Assembly (NCBI GenBank): GCA_963509715.1
Contig: CAUPCB010000031.1
Span: 1 to 19,370 of the forward strand
From: JABCPE02 sp963509715
GTDB taxonomy: Bacteria; Bacteroidota; Bacteroidia; Flavobacteriales; Weeksellaceae
Length of the DNA: 19,370 nt
Reading direction: 5' to 3'
A model generated the notes under the pieces. The model ran no database searches, was not told where the DNA came from, and worked only from the letters and a program-made list of their open reading frames with translations. Of the stretch, positions 7,668 through 15,812 are shown one piece after another (position 1 is the first letter of the stretch; each line of letters begins with the position of its first letter). Both the position numbers and the translations under genes were made by a program.

Positions 7668-8435
7668 ATGAAAAAGATATTTTTAGCTGTTCTAGCTACT
7701 TTGGGTATTAGTTCTTTTAGCTTTGCCCAAGAAAATGAGAATGGGAATTTTTTCACAAGGGATATGGAATATCAGGTAAAGGCTAATTTCAGTATAGGAG
7801 GAAGCACTCCATTAGGTATCCCAAGGGAAATTAGAAAAATTACTCATTATAATCCTACTTTGGTTCTTGGATTAGAGGCGGATGCTACTAAATGGGTATC
7901 TAATGACAAAAAATGGGGTATCAGAGTGGGAATCCGTACCGAAGGAAAGGGAATGAAAACAGAAGCGGTTGTGAAAGGCTACTTTACAGAGGTAATTCAG
8001 GGCGATGAAAAGATAAAAGGATATTACACAGGGACAGTAGAAACTGACATCAAAAATACTTATGTAACGATGCCTGTATCAGTGGTTTACAAGGTTTCTC
8101 CAAGATGGAAACTTTATGGAGGTCTGTATGCCAGCATTTTAGTTGATAAAAACTTTAGTGGTTATGTTTCTGATGGATATCTTCGCCAAGATACGCCGAT
8201 TGGGACAAAAGTTGTTTTTGAAAACGGAACAAAAGCAAACTATAACTTCTCTAATGATTTGAGATTATTCCAATGGGGAGGGCAGTTAGGAGCAGAATGG
8301 CATCTGAATAAGCATTTCATTCTATTCCCAGAGCTGAACTACGGAATCAATGGAATATTTAAATCCGATTTCAATTCTATCAGTTTTGCGTTGCATAACA
8401 TTTACTTGAACTTAGGATTTGGATACAAATTTTAA
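7668..8435 (+). CDS. outer-membrane beta-barrel protein (porin/PorT-like family)
   Basis: The 255-residue protein has a signal peptide (KKIFLAVLATLGISSFSFAQ, cleaved after Gln 21). It then shows alternating amphipathic strands typical of an 8- to 10-strand barrel: VKANFSIGG, PTLVLGLEADATKWV, WGIRVGIRTEGKG, TYVTMPVSVVYKV, WKLYGGLYASILVD and LFQWGGQLGAEWHL. The last strand, IYLNLGFGYKF, ends in Phe, the usual outer-membrane insertion signal for barrels. It follows the PCMD lipoprotein by 24 bases and is closed by a terminator. A joint role at the cell surface is inferred from this pairing. Confidence 0.85.
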   Translation: MKKIFLAVLATLGISSFSFAQENENGNFFTRDMEYQVKANFSIGGSTPLGIPREIRKITHYNPTLVLGLEADATKWVSNDKKWGIRVGIRTEGKGMKTEAVVKGYFTEVIQGDEKIKGYYTGTVETDIKNTYVTMPVSVVYKVSPRWKLYGGLYASILVDKNFSGYVSDGYLRQDTPIGTKVVFENGTKANYNFSNDLRLFQWGGQLGAEWHLNKHFILFPELNYGINGIFKSDFNSISFALHNIYLNLGFGYKF

Positions 8436-8460
8436 GATTAAATAATCAAGAATTTTTTGG

Positions 8461-8492
8461 AGCAGTTGGAAAATATTTTCTAACTGCTTTTT
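8461..8492 (+). terminator. intrinsic terminator after the barrel gene
   Basis: An almost perfect palindrome pairs 8461-8474 with 8475-8488, with one G-T wobble; in RNA the centre opens as a loop. The right arm ends in a T run. It lies directly upstream of priA. Confidence 0.8.
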
Positions 8493-8499
8493 ATTTCAT

Positions 8500-8507
8500 T
8501 ATTTTTG
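8500..8507 (+). promoter_or_regulatory. -7 box of the priA promoter
   Basis: TATTTTTG matches TAnnTTTG exactly. No clear TTTG -33 element is present at the usual distance. The box overlaps the first possible TTG start of priA (8505), which argues for the next TTG at 8523 as the true start. Confidence 0.45.
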
Positions 8508-8522
8508 CAAATAAAATCAAAT

Positions 8523-10970
8523 TTGTATTACGCCCAAATCATACTTCCGCTCAATCTTTCAGGGACTTTCACTTACAAAGTTCCCGATGATTTGGTCGAT
8601 TTTATGGAGGTGGGCAAGAGGGTGCTGGTTCCTTTCGGCGGTAAAAAGATTTATACAGGAATCGTTTCCGAAATCCATCAGAACGCTCCAGAAGCCTTTA
8701 AGACAAAGGATATCATCAGTGTTTTGGACAATGTTCCTATCGTTCCGCAGGAGCAGCTGGATTTTTGGAGCTGGATGTCCCAATATTATCTCTGTAACAT
8801 CGGTGAAATCTATCGTTTCGCTTTTCCGTCTTCATTGAAATTAGAAAGTGAAACTTACATAAAACTCAATGCCAGCCAGCAGGTGAATTTGGAGGATTTG
8901 GAGGCGAATGAAATCCATCTTATCCAAGCTTTGGAGGTTAAAAAAGTGCTGAATTTACAGGAGATAGAAGCCTTTATTCCAAAAAAAGAAATCATCAAAA
9001 CCATCAATTCTCTCATAGACCAGAGGCTCATCATCATAGATGAAAAAATTACCGAAAAATACAAGATAAAAGAAGCCTCTTATCTAAAAATAAACGATGA
9101 GGTTTTGCAGGGAGAAAACCTCGCAAACACGCTTTCCCTATTGGATAGGGCTAAAAAGCAGAAGGAACTTTTTCTTTTGATTTTATCTGAACAAAAAAAG
9201 GTTGAAAATCAGCCTGTTAAAAAATCTGATATTTTTGAGAAAGGAAATTTTGGTTCATCTCATCTGAAACCGCTTTTGGATAAAAAAATCGTAGAAGAAT
9301 ATTTCTTAGAAGTTGATAGAATCCAGCGATACAGCGGAGAATTGGAGGAAATAGAAAAACTCACTCCACACCAGCAGGAAGCTAAAAATCAGATAGACCA
9401 AGCCTTTTCGGAGGGCAAAAATGTGCTTCTCCACGGCGTTACTTCTTCTGGGAAAACGCATGTTTATTTGGAAAAAATAGAAGACTGCATCAGAAGTGGG
9501 AAAAATGTTCTTTTCCTCGTTCCAGAAATTGCTCTCAATCAGCAGATTACCCAGCGATTGGAGAAAAAATATGGAAAAAATTTAGGGTTTTATAACAGCA
9601 AACTGAGTGATTTTGAGAAAGTAGAAGTTTGGCGAAAAATAAAAAACAACGAAATCAAAATCCTGATAGGAACCAGAAATTCGCTTTTCCTTCCTTTTCA
9701 GAATTTGGGTCTGATTATCGTAGATGAGGAGCACGACAGCGCCTACAAACAGAAAGATGCTTTTTTCTTTTTTAATGCGAAAGATGCAGCTTTGGTTTTG
9801 GCTAAATTTTATCAGGCGAATGTGATTTTGGGTTCTGCAACTCCTTCATTAGAAACATATTACAACGCTCAGAAAGACAAATTGCGCTATATTTATCTCG
9901 GAGAAAGATTTGGCGGCACGGCGCTTCCTATTTATGAATTGATAGATTTCAAATCAGCCATGGATATGAAAAGTGTGGTAGGAAATTTCTCTCAAAGAAT
10001 GATAAGGGAAATCAGGCATCAGATTGATAATCAGAAACAAACCATCGTTCTGCACAACAGGCGCGGCTACGCTAATGTTTCGGAATGCAAAAGCTGTGGG
10101 CATGTTACCTACTGCGGAAACTGCGATGTGGTGATGACTTATCACAAGACCGAAGACCAGCTAAAATGCCACTACTGCGGTCAAAGAGCTTCTAAGCCTA
10201 AATTTTGCCCTAAATGTCATTCGGAAAATATCAGTATTCGTGGGATAGGAATTGAGCAGATAGAGGAGGAGCTGAACAAAATTCTTCCCAATAGCAGGAT
10301 AGACCGAATGGATGTGGACTCTATGCGGAAGAAATTTGCCTACGAAAAACTTTACGAAAAAATAGAAAATGGCGAAACGGATATCATTGTCGGTACACAG
10401 ATGGTTTCCAAGGGTTTAGATTTTCCTAATATTGAGCTGATTGCCATTCCGAGGGCGGACTCACTGCTTCATATTCAGGATTTTAGGATAGAGGAAAGGG
10501 CCTACCAGCTCATTACTCAGGTAGCAGGAAGAGCAGGGCGAAGTTCTGGAAATGGAAAAGTTCTGATACAGACTTACGAGCTGCAAAAACCTATTTTTCA
10601 GCTGATTAAAGAAAATAATCCCAATAAAATTTATCAATATTTCTTGGAAGAAAGGAAGAAGTTTCATTATCCGCCATTTACGAAACTTATCTTTATAGAG
10701 CTGAAACACAGGCGAGAAGATAAACTGGAAAGGGCAGCTAAATTCCTCGGCTATATTCTACGGAAATATCTTCCAGGAGAATGTGTTTTAGGGCCAGAAG
10801 CTGCTTCTATTGGTAAGATAAATAATCTGTATCAGTTTCAGATTTTGCTAAAATTACCTCGTTCCAAAAAATACAGCGACTACAAAAAATTAGTAGCTAT
10901 ATCGTTAAAAGAATTCGATGGTATAGCCGCTTACAAAAGCATTAAGCTAAAAACCTATGTTGATTTTTAA
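8523..10970 (+). CDS. priA: primosomal protein N' (replication restart helicase PriA)
   Basis: PriA is a 3'-5' superfamily 2 DNA helicase that recognises stalled forks and reloads the replisome. The 3'-flap-binding N-terminal domain (YYAQIILPLNLSGTFTYKVP, then VGKRVLVPFGGKKIYTGIV) is followed by a winged-helix part. Walker A GVTSSGKTH lies near residue 305, and the DEEH box with DSAYKQ near 401. Eight zinc-binding cysteines lie near residues 522-570 (CKSCGHVTYCGNC, CHYCG, CPKC). Motif VI QVAGRAGR lies near 666. The length of 815 residues is typical. There is no ATG near the start. TTG at 8523 is preferred because an upstream in-frame TTG (8505) lies inside a promoter box, and because family proteins start about at YYAQI. 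Confidence 0.97.
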   Translation: MYYAQIILPLNLSGTFTYKVPDDLVDFMEVGKRVLVPFGGKKIYTGIVSEIHQNAPEAFKTKDIISVLDNVPIVPQEQLDFWSWMSQYYLCNIGEIYRFAFPSSLKLESETYIKLNASQQVNLEDLEANEIHLIQALEVKKVLNLQEIEAFIPKKEIIKTINSLIDQRLIIIDEKITEKYKIKEASYLKINDEVLQGENLANTLSLLDRAKKQKELFLLILSEQKKVENQPVKKSDIFEKGNFGSSHLKPLLDKKIVEEYFLEVDRIQRYSGELEEIEKLTPHQQEAKNQIDQAFSEGKNVLLHGVTSSGKTHVYLEKIEDCIRSGKNVLFLVPEIALNQQITQRLEKKYGKNLGFYNSKLSDFEKVEVWRKIKNNEIKILIGTRNSLFLPFQNLGLIIVDEEHDSAYKQKDAFFFFNAKDAALVLAKFYQANVILGSATPSLETYYNAQKDKLRYIYLGERFGGTALPIYELIDFKSAMDMKSVVGNFSQRMIREIRHQIDNQKQTIVLHNRRGYANVSECKSCGHVTYCGNCDVVMTYHKTEDQLKCHYCGQRASKPKFCPKCHSENISIRGIGIEQIEEELNKILPNSRIDRMDVDSMRKKFAYEKLYEKIENGETDIIVGTQMVSKGLDFPNIELIAIPRADSLLHIQDFRIEERAYQLITQVAGRAGRSSGNGKVLIQTYELQKPIFQLIKENNPNKIYQYFLEERKKFHYPPFTKLIFIELKHRREDKLERAAKFLGYILRKYLPGECVLGPEAASIGKINNLYQFQILLKLPRSKKYSDYKKLVAISLKEFDGIAAYKSIKLKTYVDF

Positions 10971-11073
10971 GGAAAATTAACAAATTTTATGGTGAAATAT
11001 TCTTTAATTTGAACAATAATTATTAACTTTACTTGTTTTTAATATTGGCAATAGTCAATTAAACATCAAAAAA

Positions 11074-12522
11074 ATGAATGCAATGAAAAAGTTTGTAAAA
11101 ATAACAACAGTTTCTACGATGCTGCTTCCACTGGAAGTTTGTGCACAGAATAATCCACTTTTACCACCTGTATCAGGAGAGAGTATTGTGATAGAAACTC
11201 CACCTCCAACTCCTTTGACACCAGAGGAACAGTTGAACAGCAATATAGCATCTATGTTTAATGACCCAGTGATGCGAAATGCGCAGTGGGGATTTGTGGT
11301 TTATGACCCGAAAAAGAAAAAAATCATCAATTCATATAACGAAAACGCATCATTGATTCCTGCTTCCACTACGAAGTTATTGACCACAGAGGCAGCGATG
11401 ACTTTGTTTGGTAAGGATTATCAATGGGTTACACAGTTAGAGCATTCTGGTTCTATTGATGAGCAAGGAATTCTAAACGGAAACCTATACATAGTAGGAA
11501 GTGGAGACCCTTCACTAGGAACGGGTAGGGCAGGAGCTTCTACCTATGGGGCTTTGGTGAGTGATTTCGTAAGGTCTGTAAAAGATTTAGGGATAAAGCG
11601 AGTAAAAGGAGATATCGTTCTAAAAACAGCGGTTTTTAAGAGTAATAAAACGGTAGTTCTTCCTGCTAATATCGTTTGGAAAGGAACGAAAGAATATTTT
11701 GTTCCGATGGGAAGTACCAATGACACAGACCCAAGACAAGAAAGACTTTTGGGAAGAAAAAATCCTGAAGACCAAAAATTCGTATACTTATCGCCATTTA
11801 CCCAAGAAATGGTTTATACAGAGAACTTTGGGGGAATTGCTTTATCCACAAAATTGCCAGATACACCAGCGTATTTGGGTAACAACTTGAAAACAAGTCT
11901 TGCTAAAAATGGAATCATTACAGAAGGAAAAGTAGTAAACCAGTCTGAGCCAGGGCAAAATCTTTCTGAAGAAAGGAAAAAGATAATGGCATATCAGTCT
12001 CCAAAATTGGAAGATATGGTCTATTTTATCAACCAAACTAGTAACAACCACATGTCAGAAGCATTGCTGAAGACTACAGGTTTCTATAAATATGGAGACT
12101 TCTCTCTGGATACAGGAAGAACGATGATGAATAAACATCTTTCCAAGAAAATGTTTGATTTTCAAGGGTTTAATTATGCCGATGGAAGCGGACTTTCTCG
12201 TTCTAATGTTGTGACGCCTATTTCTCAGGTTAAGTTTTTATCCTCTTTGATGGATGATAAGCATTTTGATTCTTATTTTAGATCTTTGCCTATCGGCGGA
12301 CAGACAGGTACTTTAAAATCAATGTTTAGAAATTCAGATTCCTTTGGGCAGGTTTTTGCTAAAACAGGAACACTCAATAGAGTAAAAACATTGGCAGGAT
12401 ATATCAAAACTAAAAGCGGAAAACTTTTGACTTTTTCCCTTTTGATAAATAATTACAGTGGAAGTGTGGGGCAGGTAAAACAGAAGATGGAAAAAATTTT
12501 GGCTCCAATCATTGATTTCTAA
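11074..12522 (+). CDS. dacB: D-alanyl-D-alanine carboxypeptidase/endopeptidase, PBP4 type
   Basis: This periplasmic low-molecular-mass class C penicillin-binding protein trims peptidoglycan by removing the terminal D-Ala or cutting D-Ala-mDAP cross-links. All three active-site motifs are present: SxxK as STTK at residues 98-101, SxN as SNN at 323-325, and KTG at 430-432. The signal peptide ends near VCAQ (residue 25), and a Pro-rich linker (PPPTPLTP) follows. The large insertion between the first two motifs is typical of PBP4. The 482-residue length is normal. A second ATG three codons in (11083, MKKFVK) is an equally good start. It shares a bidirectional terminator with tpx. Confidence 0.96.
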   Translation: MNAMKKFVKITTVSTMLLPLEVCAQNNPLLPPVSGESIVIETPPPTPLTPEEQLNSNIASMFNDPVMRNAQWGFVVYDPKKKKIINSYNENASLIPASTTKLLTTEAAMTLFGKDYQWVTQLEHSGSIDEQGILNGNLYIVGSGDPSLGTGRAGASTYGALVSDFVRSVKDLGIKRVKGDIVLKTAVFKSNKTVVLPANIVWKGTKEYFVPMGSTNDTDPRQERLLGRKNPEDQKFVYLSPFTQEMVYTENFGGIALSTKLPDTPAYLGNNLKTSLAKNGIITEGKVVNQSEPGQNLSEERKKIMAYQSPKLEDMVYFINQTSNNHMSEALLKTTGFYKYGDFSLDTGRTMMNKHLSKKMFDFQGFNYADGSGLSRSNVVTPISQVKFLSSLMDDKHFDSYFRSLPIGGQTGTLKSMFRNSDSFGQVFAKTGTLNRVKTLAGYIKTKSGKLLTFSLLINNYSGSVGQVKQKMEKILAPIIDF

Positions 12523-12529
12523 AAAAGAA

Positions 12530-12566
12530 AAATCTCTAATTCAAATTTGAATTAGGGATTTTTTTA
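12530..12566. terminator. bidirectional terminator between dacB and tpx
   Basis: A 32-base near-palindrome pairs 12530-12545 with 12546-12561, with one wobble. It has A runs on the left and T runs on the right, and lies between the convergent stops at 12522 and 12574. Confidence 0.85.
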
Positions 12567-12573
12567 GTGTTTT

Positions 12574-13071
12574 TTATTTCAGAACTGCGATTGCACTTTC
12601 ATAATCAGGCTCTTGTTTGATTTCTGAAACCTGCTCTGTGTAAATGATTTTTCCGTTTTCATCTACGATGATTACAGCTCGGCTGCATAGCCCTTTTAGA
12701 GGTCCATCTGTTATTAATAATTGATAATCATCAGAAAAACTTCCTCTGAAATCAGATAGGTTGATAACATTTTCTAAACCTTCCGAAGCGCAGAATCTAT
12801 TAAGCGCAAAGGGTAAATCTTTTGAAATGTTGATTACAACTGTGTTGTTTAGAGATGAAGCCTCTTGGTTGAATTTTCTTACCGAAGCAGCGCACACTCC
12901 TGTATCGATACTTGGGAATATGTTGAGAACCAATCTTTTACCACTAAAATCAGATAAAGATTTTTCCGCTAAATCAGCAGCTACGAGTGTAAAATTTTTT
13001 GCGCTTTCGCCTACTTTTGGAAGCTCACCTATTGTATTGATGGGATTTCCTCCTAATGATATTTTTGCCAT
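12574..13071 (-). CDS. tpx: thiol peroxidase (atypical 2-Cys peroxiredoxin)
   Basis: Tpx reduces hydrogen peroxide and alkyl hydroperoxides, using thioredoxin as the electron donor. The 165-residue protein has the peroxidatic Cys60 in the motif T57-GVC, the resolving Cys94 in NRFCASEGLENV, and the conserved Arg131 in CSRAV. The N terminus (ISLGGNPINTIGELPKVG) and the DFRGSFSDDYQL segment are diagnostic. Family location varies between cytoplasm and periplasm; no signal peptide is present here, so it is cytoplasmic. A -7 promoter box lies 22 bases upstream of the ATG, so it is probably transcribed independently of the esterase gene behind it. Confidence 0.97.
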   Translation of the reverse strand: MAKISLGGNPINTIGELPKVGESAKNFTLVAADLAEKSLSDFSGKRLVLNIFPSIDTGVCAASVRKFNQEASSLNNTVVINISKDLPFALNRFCASEGLENVINLSDFRGSFSDDYQLLITDGPLKGLCSRAVIIVDENGKIIYTEQVSEIKQEPDYESAIAVLK

Positions 13072-13093
13072 TTTTAAAAATTTTAGTTCGCTA

Positions 13094-13101
13094 CAAAGAT
13101 A
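13094..13101 (-). promoter_or_regulatory. -7 box of the tpx promoter
   Basis: On the minus strand the bases read TATCTTTG, an exact TAnnTTTG match, 22 bases before the tpx ATG and just 10 bases after the stop of the esterase gene. No clear -33 element. Confidence 0.45.
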
Positions 13102-13111
13102 GAAAAATAAC

Positions 13112-14416
13112 TTATTTTATCAGCTCATTCCAGATTATTTCGGCTTGTTTTTCATAACCAGGTTTTAGGAAATGAACGCCGTCAGCATTGGCTTCTTTTC
13201 GCTGTAGAGCCTTTTGGAAATATCCTGTTCCGCCCATTTTGGTATGCAGGTCAAGGAATGAAGTTTTGTTTTCAGCGGCAATTTCTTTTATCCAAGAAGA
13301 GATTTCTTTCGCTTTTGCAGATTTTATTTTATTGTCTGTTGGAGAAATTAGAAGGATAGGGAAGTTGGGATTTTCCGCTCTCCAAGTGTTGATAAGCTTT
13401 TTAGCCGTGTCTTTGAACTCCTGTTTTGTGATGTTGCTCAGGGATTCGTTGGTTCCTAGTGCAATAATCAGGACATCAATATTTAGAGACTTTAATTGTT
13501 TAGTTTGCAGAGAATATTTTAAGAAATCAGCATAAGTAGCACCATTTACCCCCACCGTGTTGAAAACTACGCCATTTTTAGCCGTGGATTTCAGGAACTG
13601 AAAACCATGCAGAATGTTTCCTTTTTTTCCATTCATATTGATGATGAATTCCTGAGTAGGATTTTTAAACTTAAAACTAGTGCTGTTTTCCGTGAATTGC
13701 CCTTTGCCTATGGGAGTGAGGTTTTCCTCAAACTGCTTGTCGTAGAGAATTTCTACATTTTCCACTTTTATGGTTTGTCCAGCTTTTGCATTTCGGACAT
13801 TGTTGCCATTTAGCTGAACCAGTCGAGTAGTAACTACATTGAATTTAGCCGCGATTTCAGGGAAAGTATCACCATTTTGAACTTGATAATTCAAAATCGT
13901 TTTCTTCGGTTTTATAAAGTTTTTCAGACTTTGAGAAGTTTTGAAAATAGTAAAATCTTCGCCTGTCAAAGCATTATCATTAAATATTTTCACTTCATCA
14001 AAGCTGTCTTTTGGGTCACTGAAATTGATTTCAATGAAAGAATTTCCGCTGTTTCCCATCACAAAGCCCAAAGCTCCCATTTGTGGATAAACATCCTGCT
14101 CATAGACCAGACGGAAAGTCTGCCAAGCCTGATTGGAATAAGCCGTGAAATCAACCGCTCCGTTTGAGTTTGCCAAAGGATACGGGAAAACCGTTCCTCG
14201 CCCTGCATTGCCGTATTTATTTTGGAATTTTTTTCTTAAATATTCTGAAATATACCCTGACTGAATATGAGAATCTCCGATGAACAGGATGTTTGTAACG
14301 GATTCGTTTTTATTGAGTTTATCAAAGAAAGGCGCCAGATTTTCTGCGTTTTCAATTTTCTGTGCCGATGCAAACACCGAAAAACCGAGACTTATCAATA
14401 AAATTTTTCTTATCAT
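13112..14416 (-). CDS. periplasmic SGNH/GDSL esterase with inserted LysM domain
   Basis: The 434-residue protein has a signal peptide (MIRKILLISLGFSVFASAQ), so it acts outside the cytoplasm. SGNH hydrolase blocks are present: block I FIGDSHIQSG with Ser49, block II near VGVNGATY (289-295), block III GTNES with Asn323, and block V DGVH with Asp412 and His415. A LysM domain (about 176-219, YQVQNGDTFPEIAAKFNV then LVQLNG and AGQTIKV) lies between blocks I and II together with a beta-rich segment. LysM binds the glycan backbone of peptidoglycan. A role as a peptidoglycan O-acetyl esterase is therefore the best inference, since such esterases often carry a binding module in this place. It is transcribed alone or with tpx. 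Confidence 0.88.
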   Translation of the reverse strand: MIRKILLISLGFSVFASAQKIENAENLAPFFDKLNKNESVTNILFIGDSHIQSGYISEYLRKKFQNKYGNAGRGTVFPYPLANSNGAVDFTAYSNQAWQTFRLVYEQDVYPQMGALGFVMGNSGNSFIEINFSDPKDSFDEVKIFNDNALTGEDFTIFKTSQSLKNFIKPKKTILNYQVQNGDTFPEIAAKFNVVTTRLVQLNGNNVRNAKAGQTIKVENVEILYDKQFEENLTPIGKGQFTENSTSFKFKNPTQEFIINMNGKKGNILHGFQFLKSTAKNGVVFNTVGVNGATYADFLKYSLQTKQLKSLNIDVLIIALGTNESLSNITKQEFKDTAKKLINTWRAENPNFPILLISPTDNKIKSAKAKEISSWIKEIAAENKTSFLDLHTKMGGTGYFQKALQRKEANADGVHFLKPGYEKQAEIIWNELIK

Positions 14417-14432
14417 ATTTTTAGATTTTGGA

Positions 14433-14440
14433 CAAATTTA
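14433..14440 (-). promoter_or_regulatory. -7 box of the SGNH esterase gene promoter
   Basis: The minus strand reads TAAATTTG, an exact TAnnTTTG match, 16 bases before the ATG. It lies just downstream of the trpB terminator. Confidence 0.4.
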
Positions 14441-14461
14441 GTTTTTTTATCATGATAACAA

Positions 14462-14489
14462 AAAAAGTAACTTAATTAAGTTACTTTTT
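14462..14489 (-). terminator. intrinsic terminator after trpB
   Basis: A perfect 28-base palindrome (14-base arms, AAAAAGTAACTTAA and its complement) begins 11 bases after the trpB stop codon. On the minus strand it ends in a long T run. Confidence 0.85.
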
Positions 14490-14500
14490 GGTCCAATCGG

Positions 14501-15712
14501 TTACAGTTCTCTTTCTACATCCTTGTCGCCTCTTCCAGAGAGATTTACAAGCACCAGCTGATTTTTATTTTTAAATAATTTCATAGCGAGAGCCACCGCG
14601 TGGGAAGATTCTATCGCAGGAATAATCCCTTCCAAGCGAGACAAAAGCTGAAAAGCTTCTATGGCTTCCTTGTCCGTTACTGAGAAATATTCAGCTCTTT
14701 TGGTGTCTTTCAGGAAGGCGTGTTGAGGGCTTATCCCTGGGTAATCCAATCCTGCCGCGATGGACTCTGATGCGATAGGTTCATTGTTTTCATCAGCCAA
14801 GCAATAAGAAAAAGTCCCTTGGAAAACCATCGGCTTACCATAGTTAAGCGTAGCGGCAGTATGGAAAATTTTATCTTCCCCACCGCCCTCGGCGCCGTAT
14901 ATTTTTACAGATTCATCATTTAGAAACCCTGAAAACAGCCCGATGGCATTAGAACCACCACCAACACAAGCAACAATGCTGTCTGGAAGGCGATTTTCTT
15001 TTTGTAAAATCTGTTGTCTTGCCTCATTTCCGATTACACTTTGGAAATACCCCACGATTTTAGGATAAGGGTGCGGCCCTACATGAGAACCAAGCAGATA
15101 GTAAGACTCTGGATTTTCTATATAATATCCCAAAGCGCTATCCACAGCATCTTTCAAGGTTTTTGTACCCGAATCACATGAAACGACTTCCGCTCCTAAA
15201 AGTCTCATTCTCTTTACATTCAGGAGTTGTCTTTCAATGTCTATTGCTCCCATGAAAATTTTACAAGGAATGTTTAATAAAGCACAAGCCGTAGCTGTAG
15301 CCACACCATGCTGCCCAGCTCCTGTTTCTGCGATTACTTCTTTCGCACCCATTTTCTTCGCTAAAAGAATCTGCCCAATGGCATTATTTATTTTATGAGA
15401 CCCAGTGTGGTTTAGGTCTTCTCTTTTGAGATAAATTTTAGAACCTATATAATCGCTGAGATTTTTCGCAAAATAAAGAGAAGATGGTCTTCCTACGAAG
15501 TCTTTTAAAATTTGAATAAATTCATTTTTAAAATCATCAGTTTTGGTAATTTCATCAAAGAAATTGCTCAGTTTTTCTAATTGTCCTGCTAAAACAGGAG
15601 GCACGAAAGCTCCGCCGTACTCGCCATAATGACCATTGTAAGAAAGCATTTCTGCGATTGGTTCTACATTGATTACTTCTTTTTGCCCTTGGGCGTTGTT
15701 TACTGTTGTCAT
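14501..15712 (-). CDS. trpB: tryptophan synthase beta chain
   Basis: TrpB condenses indole with L-serine to give L-tryptophan using pyridoxal phosphate. The 403-residue protein has the PLP lysine K107 in NHTGSHKINN, the catalytic E129 in AETGAGQHG, the phosphate-binding loop GGGSN at 251-255, and S392 in NLSGRGDKD. The segment GAEGGGED near 273-280 differs from the more usual VEAAG or VEPGG type. About 20 extra residues precede the usual family start near MLSYNGHYGEYGG. No trpA or other trp gene is next to it, which is unusual because trpB is normally followed by trpA. A hairpin and a promoter box lie upstream, between atpC and trpB. It may work with a TrpA encoded elsewhere, or salvage indole alone. 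Confidence 0.95.
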   Translation of the reverse strand: MTTVNNAQGQKEVINVEPIAEMLSYNGHYGEYGGAFVPPVLAGQLEKLSNFFDEITKTDDFKNEFIQILKDFVGRPSSLYFAKNLSDYIGSKIYLKREDLNHTGSHKINNAIGQILLAKKMGAKEVIAETGAGQHGVATATACALLNIPCKIFMGAIDIERQLLNVKRMRLLGAEVVSCDSGTKTLKDAVDSALGYYIENPESYYLLGSHVGPHPYPKIVGYFQSVIGNEARQQILQKENRLPDSIVACVGGGSNAIGLFSGFLNDESVKIYGAEGGGEDKIFHTAATLNYGKPMVFQGTFSYCLADENNEPIASESIAAGLDYPGISPQHAFLKDTKRAEYFSVTDKEAIEAFQLLSRLEGIIPAIESSHAVALAMKLFKNKNQLVLVNLSGRGDKDVEREL

Positions 15713-15750
15713 ATTTTTGTTATTTAAAATTATTATTCGATTATAAAAAA

Positions 15751-15787
15751 CAAAAAGCCGCTAGGGAGTTCTCCTAACGGCTTTTTG
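15751..15787 (-). terminator. intrinsic terminator between atpC and trpB (possible trpB attenuator)
   Basis: On the minus strand a 15-bp stem forms, with a G-U wobble where the plus strand has a C-A mismatch, so the hairpin is built for minus-strand RNA. It is followed by a T run. It may simply end the atpD-atpC transcript. Because a perfect -7 box (15818-15825) lies between atpC and this hairpin, a trpB transcript starting there would have to pass it, so attenuation is possible. Confidence 0.75.
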
Positions 15788-15812
15788 TATATTTTGATAA
15801 AAATAAAATCTT

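Noticed and set aside
11024..11047. Promoter boxes TAACTTTA and TAATATTG upstream of dacB
   Set aside because: Each departs from the -7 consensus and neither has a TTG at a suitable distance; too weak to call.
12761..13102. 113-residue plus-strand frame
   Set aside because: Antisense shadow of tpx, which has all catalytic residues.
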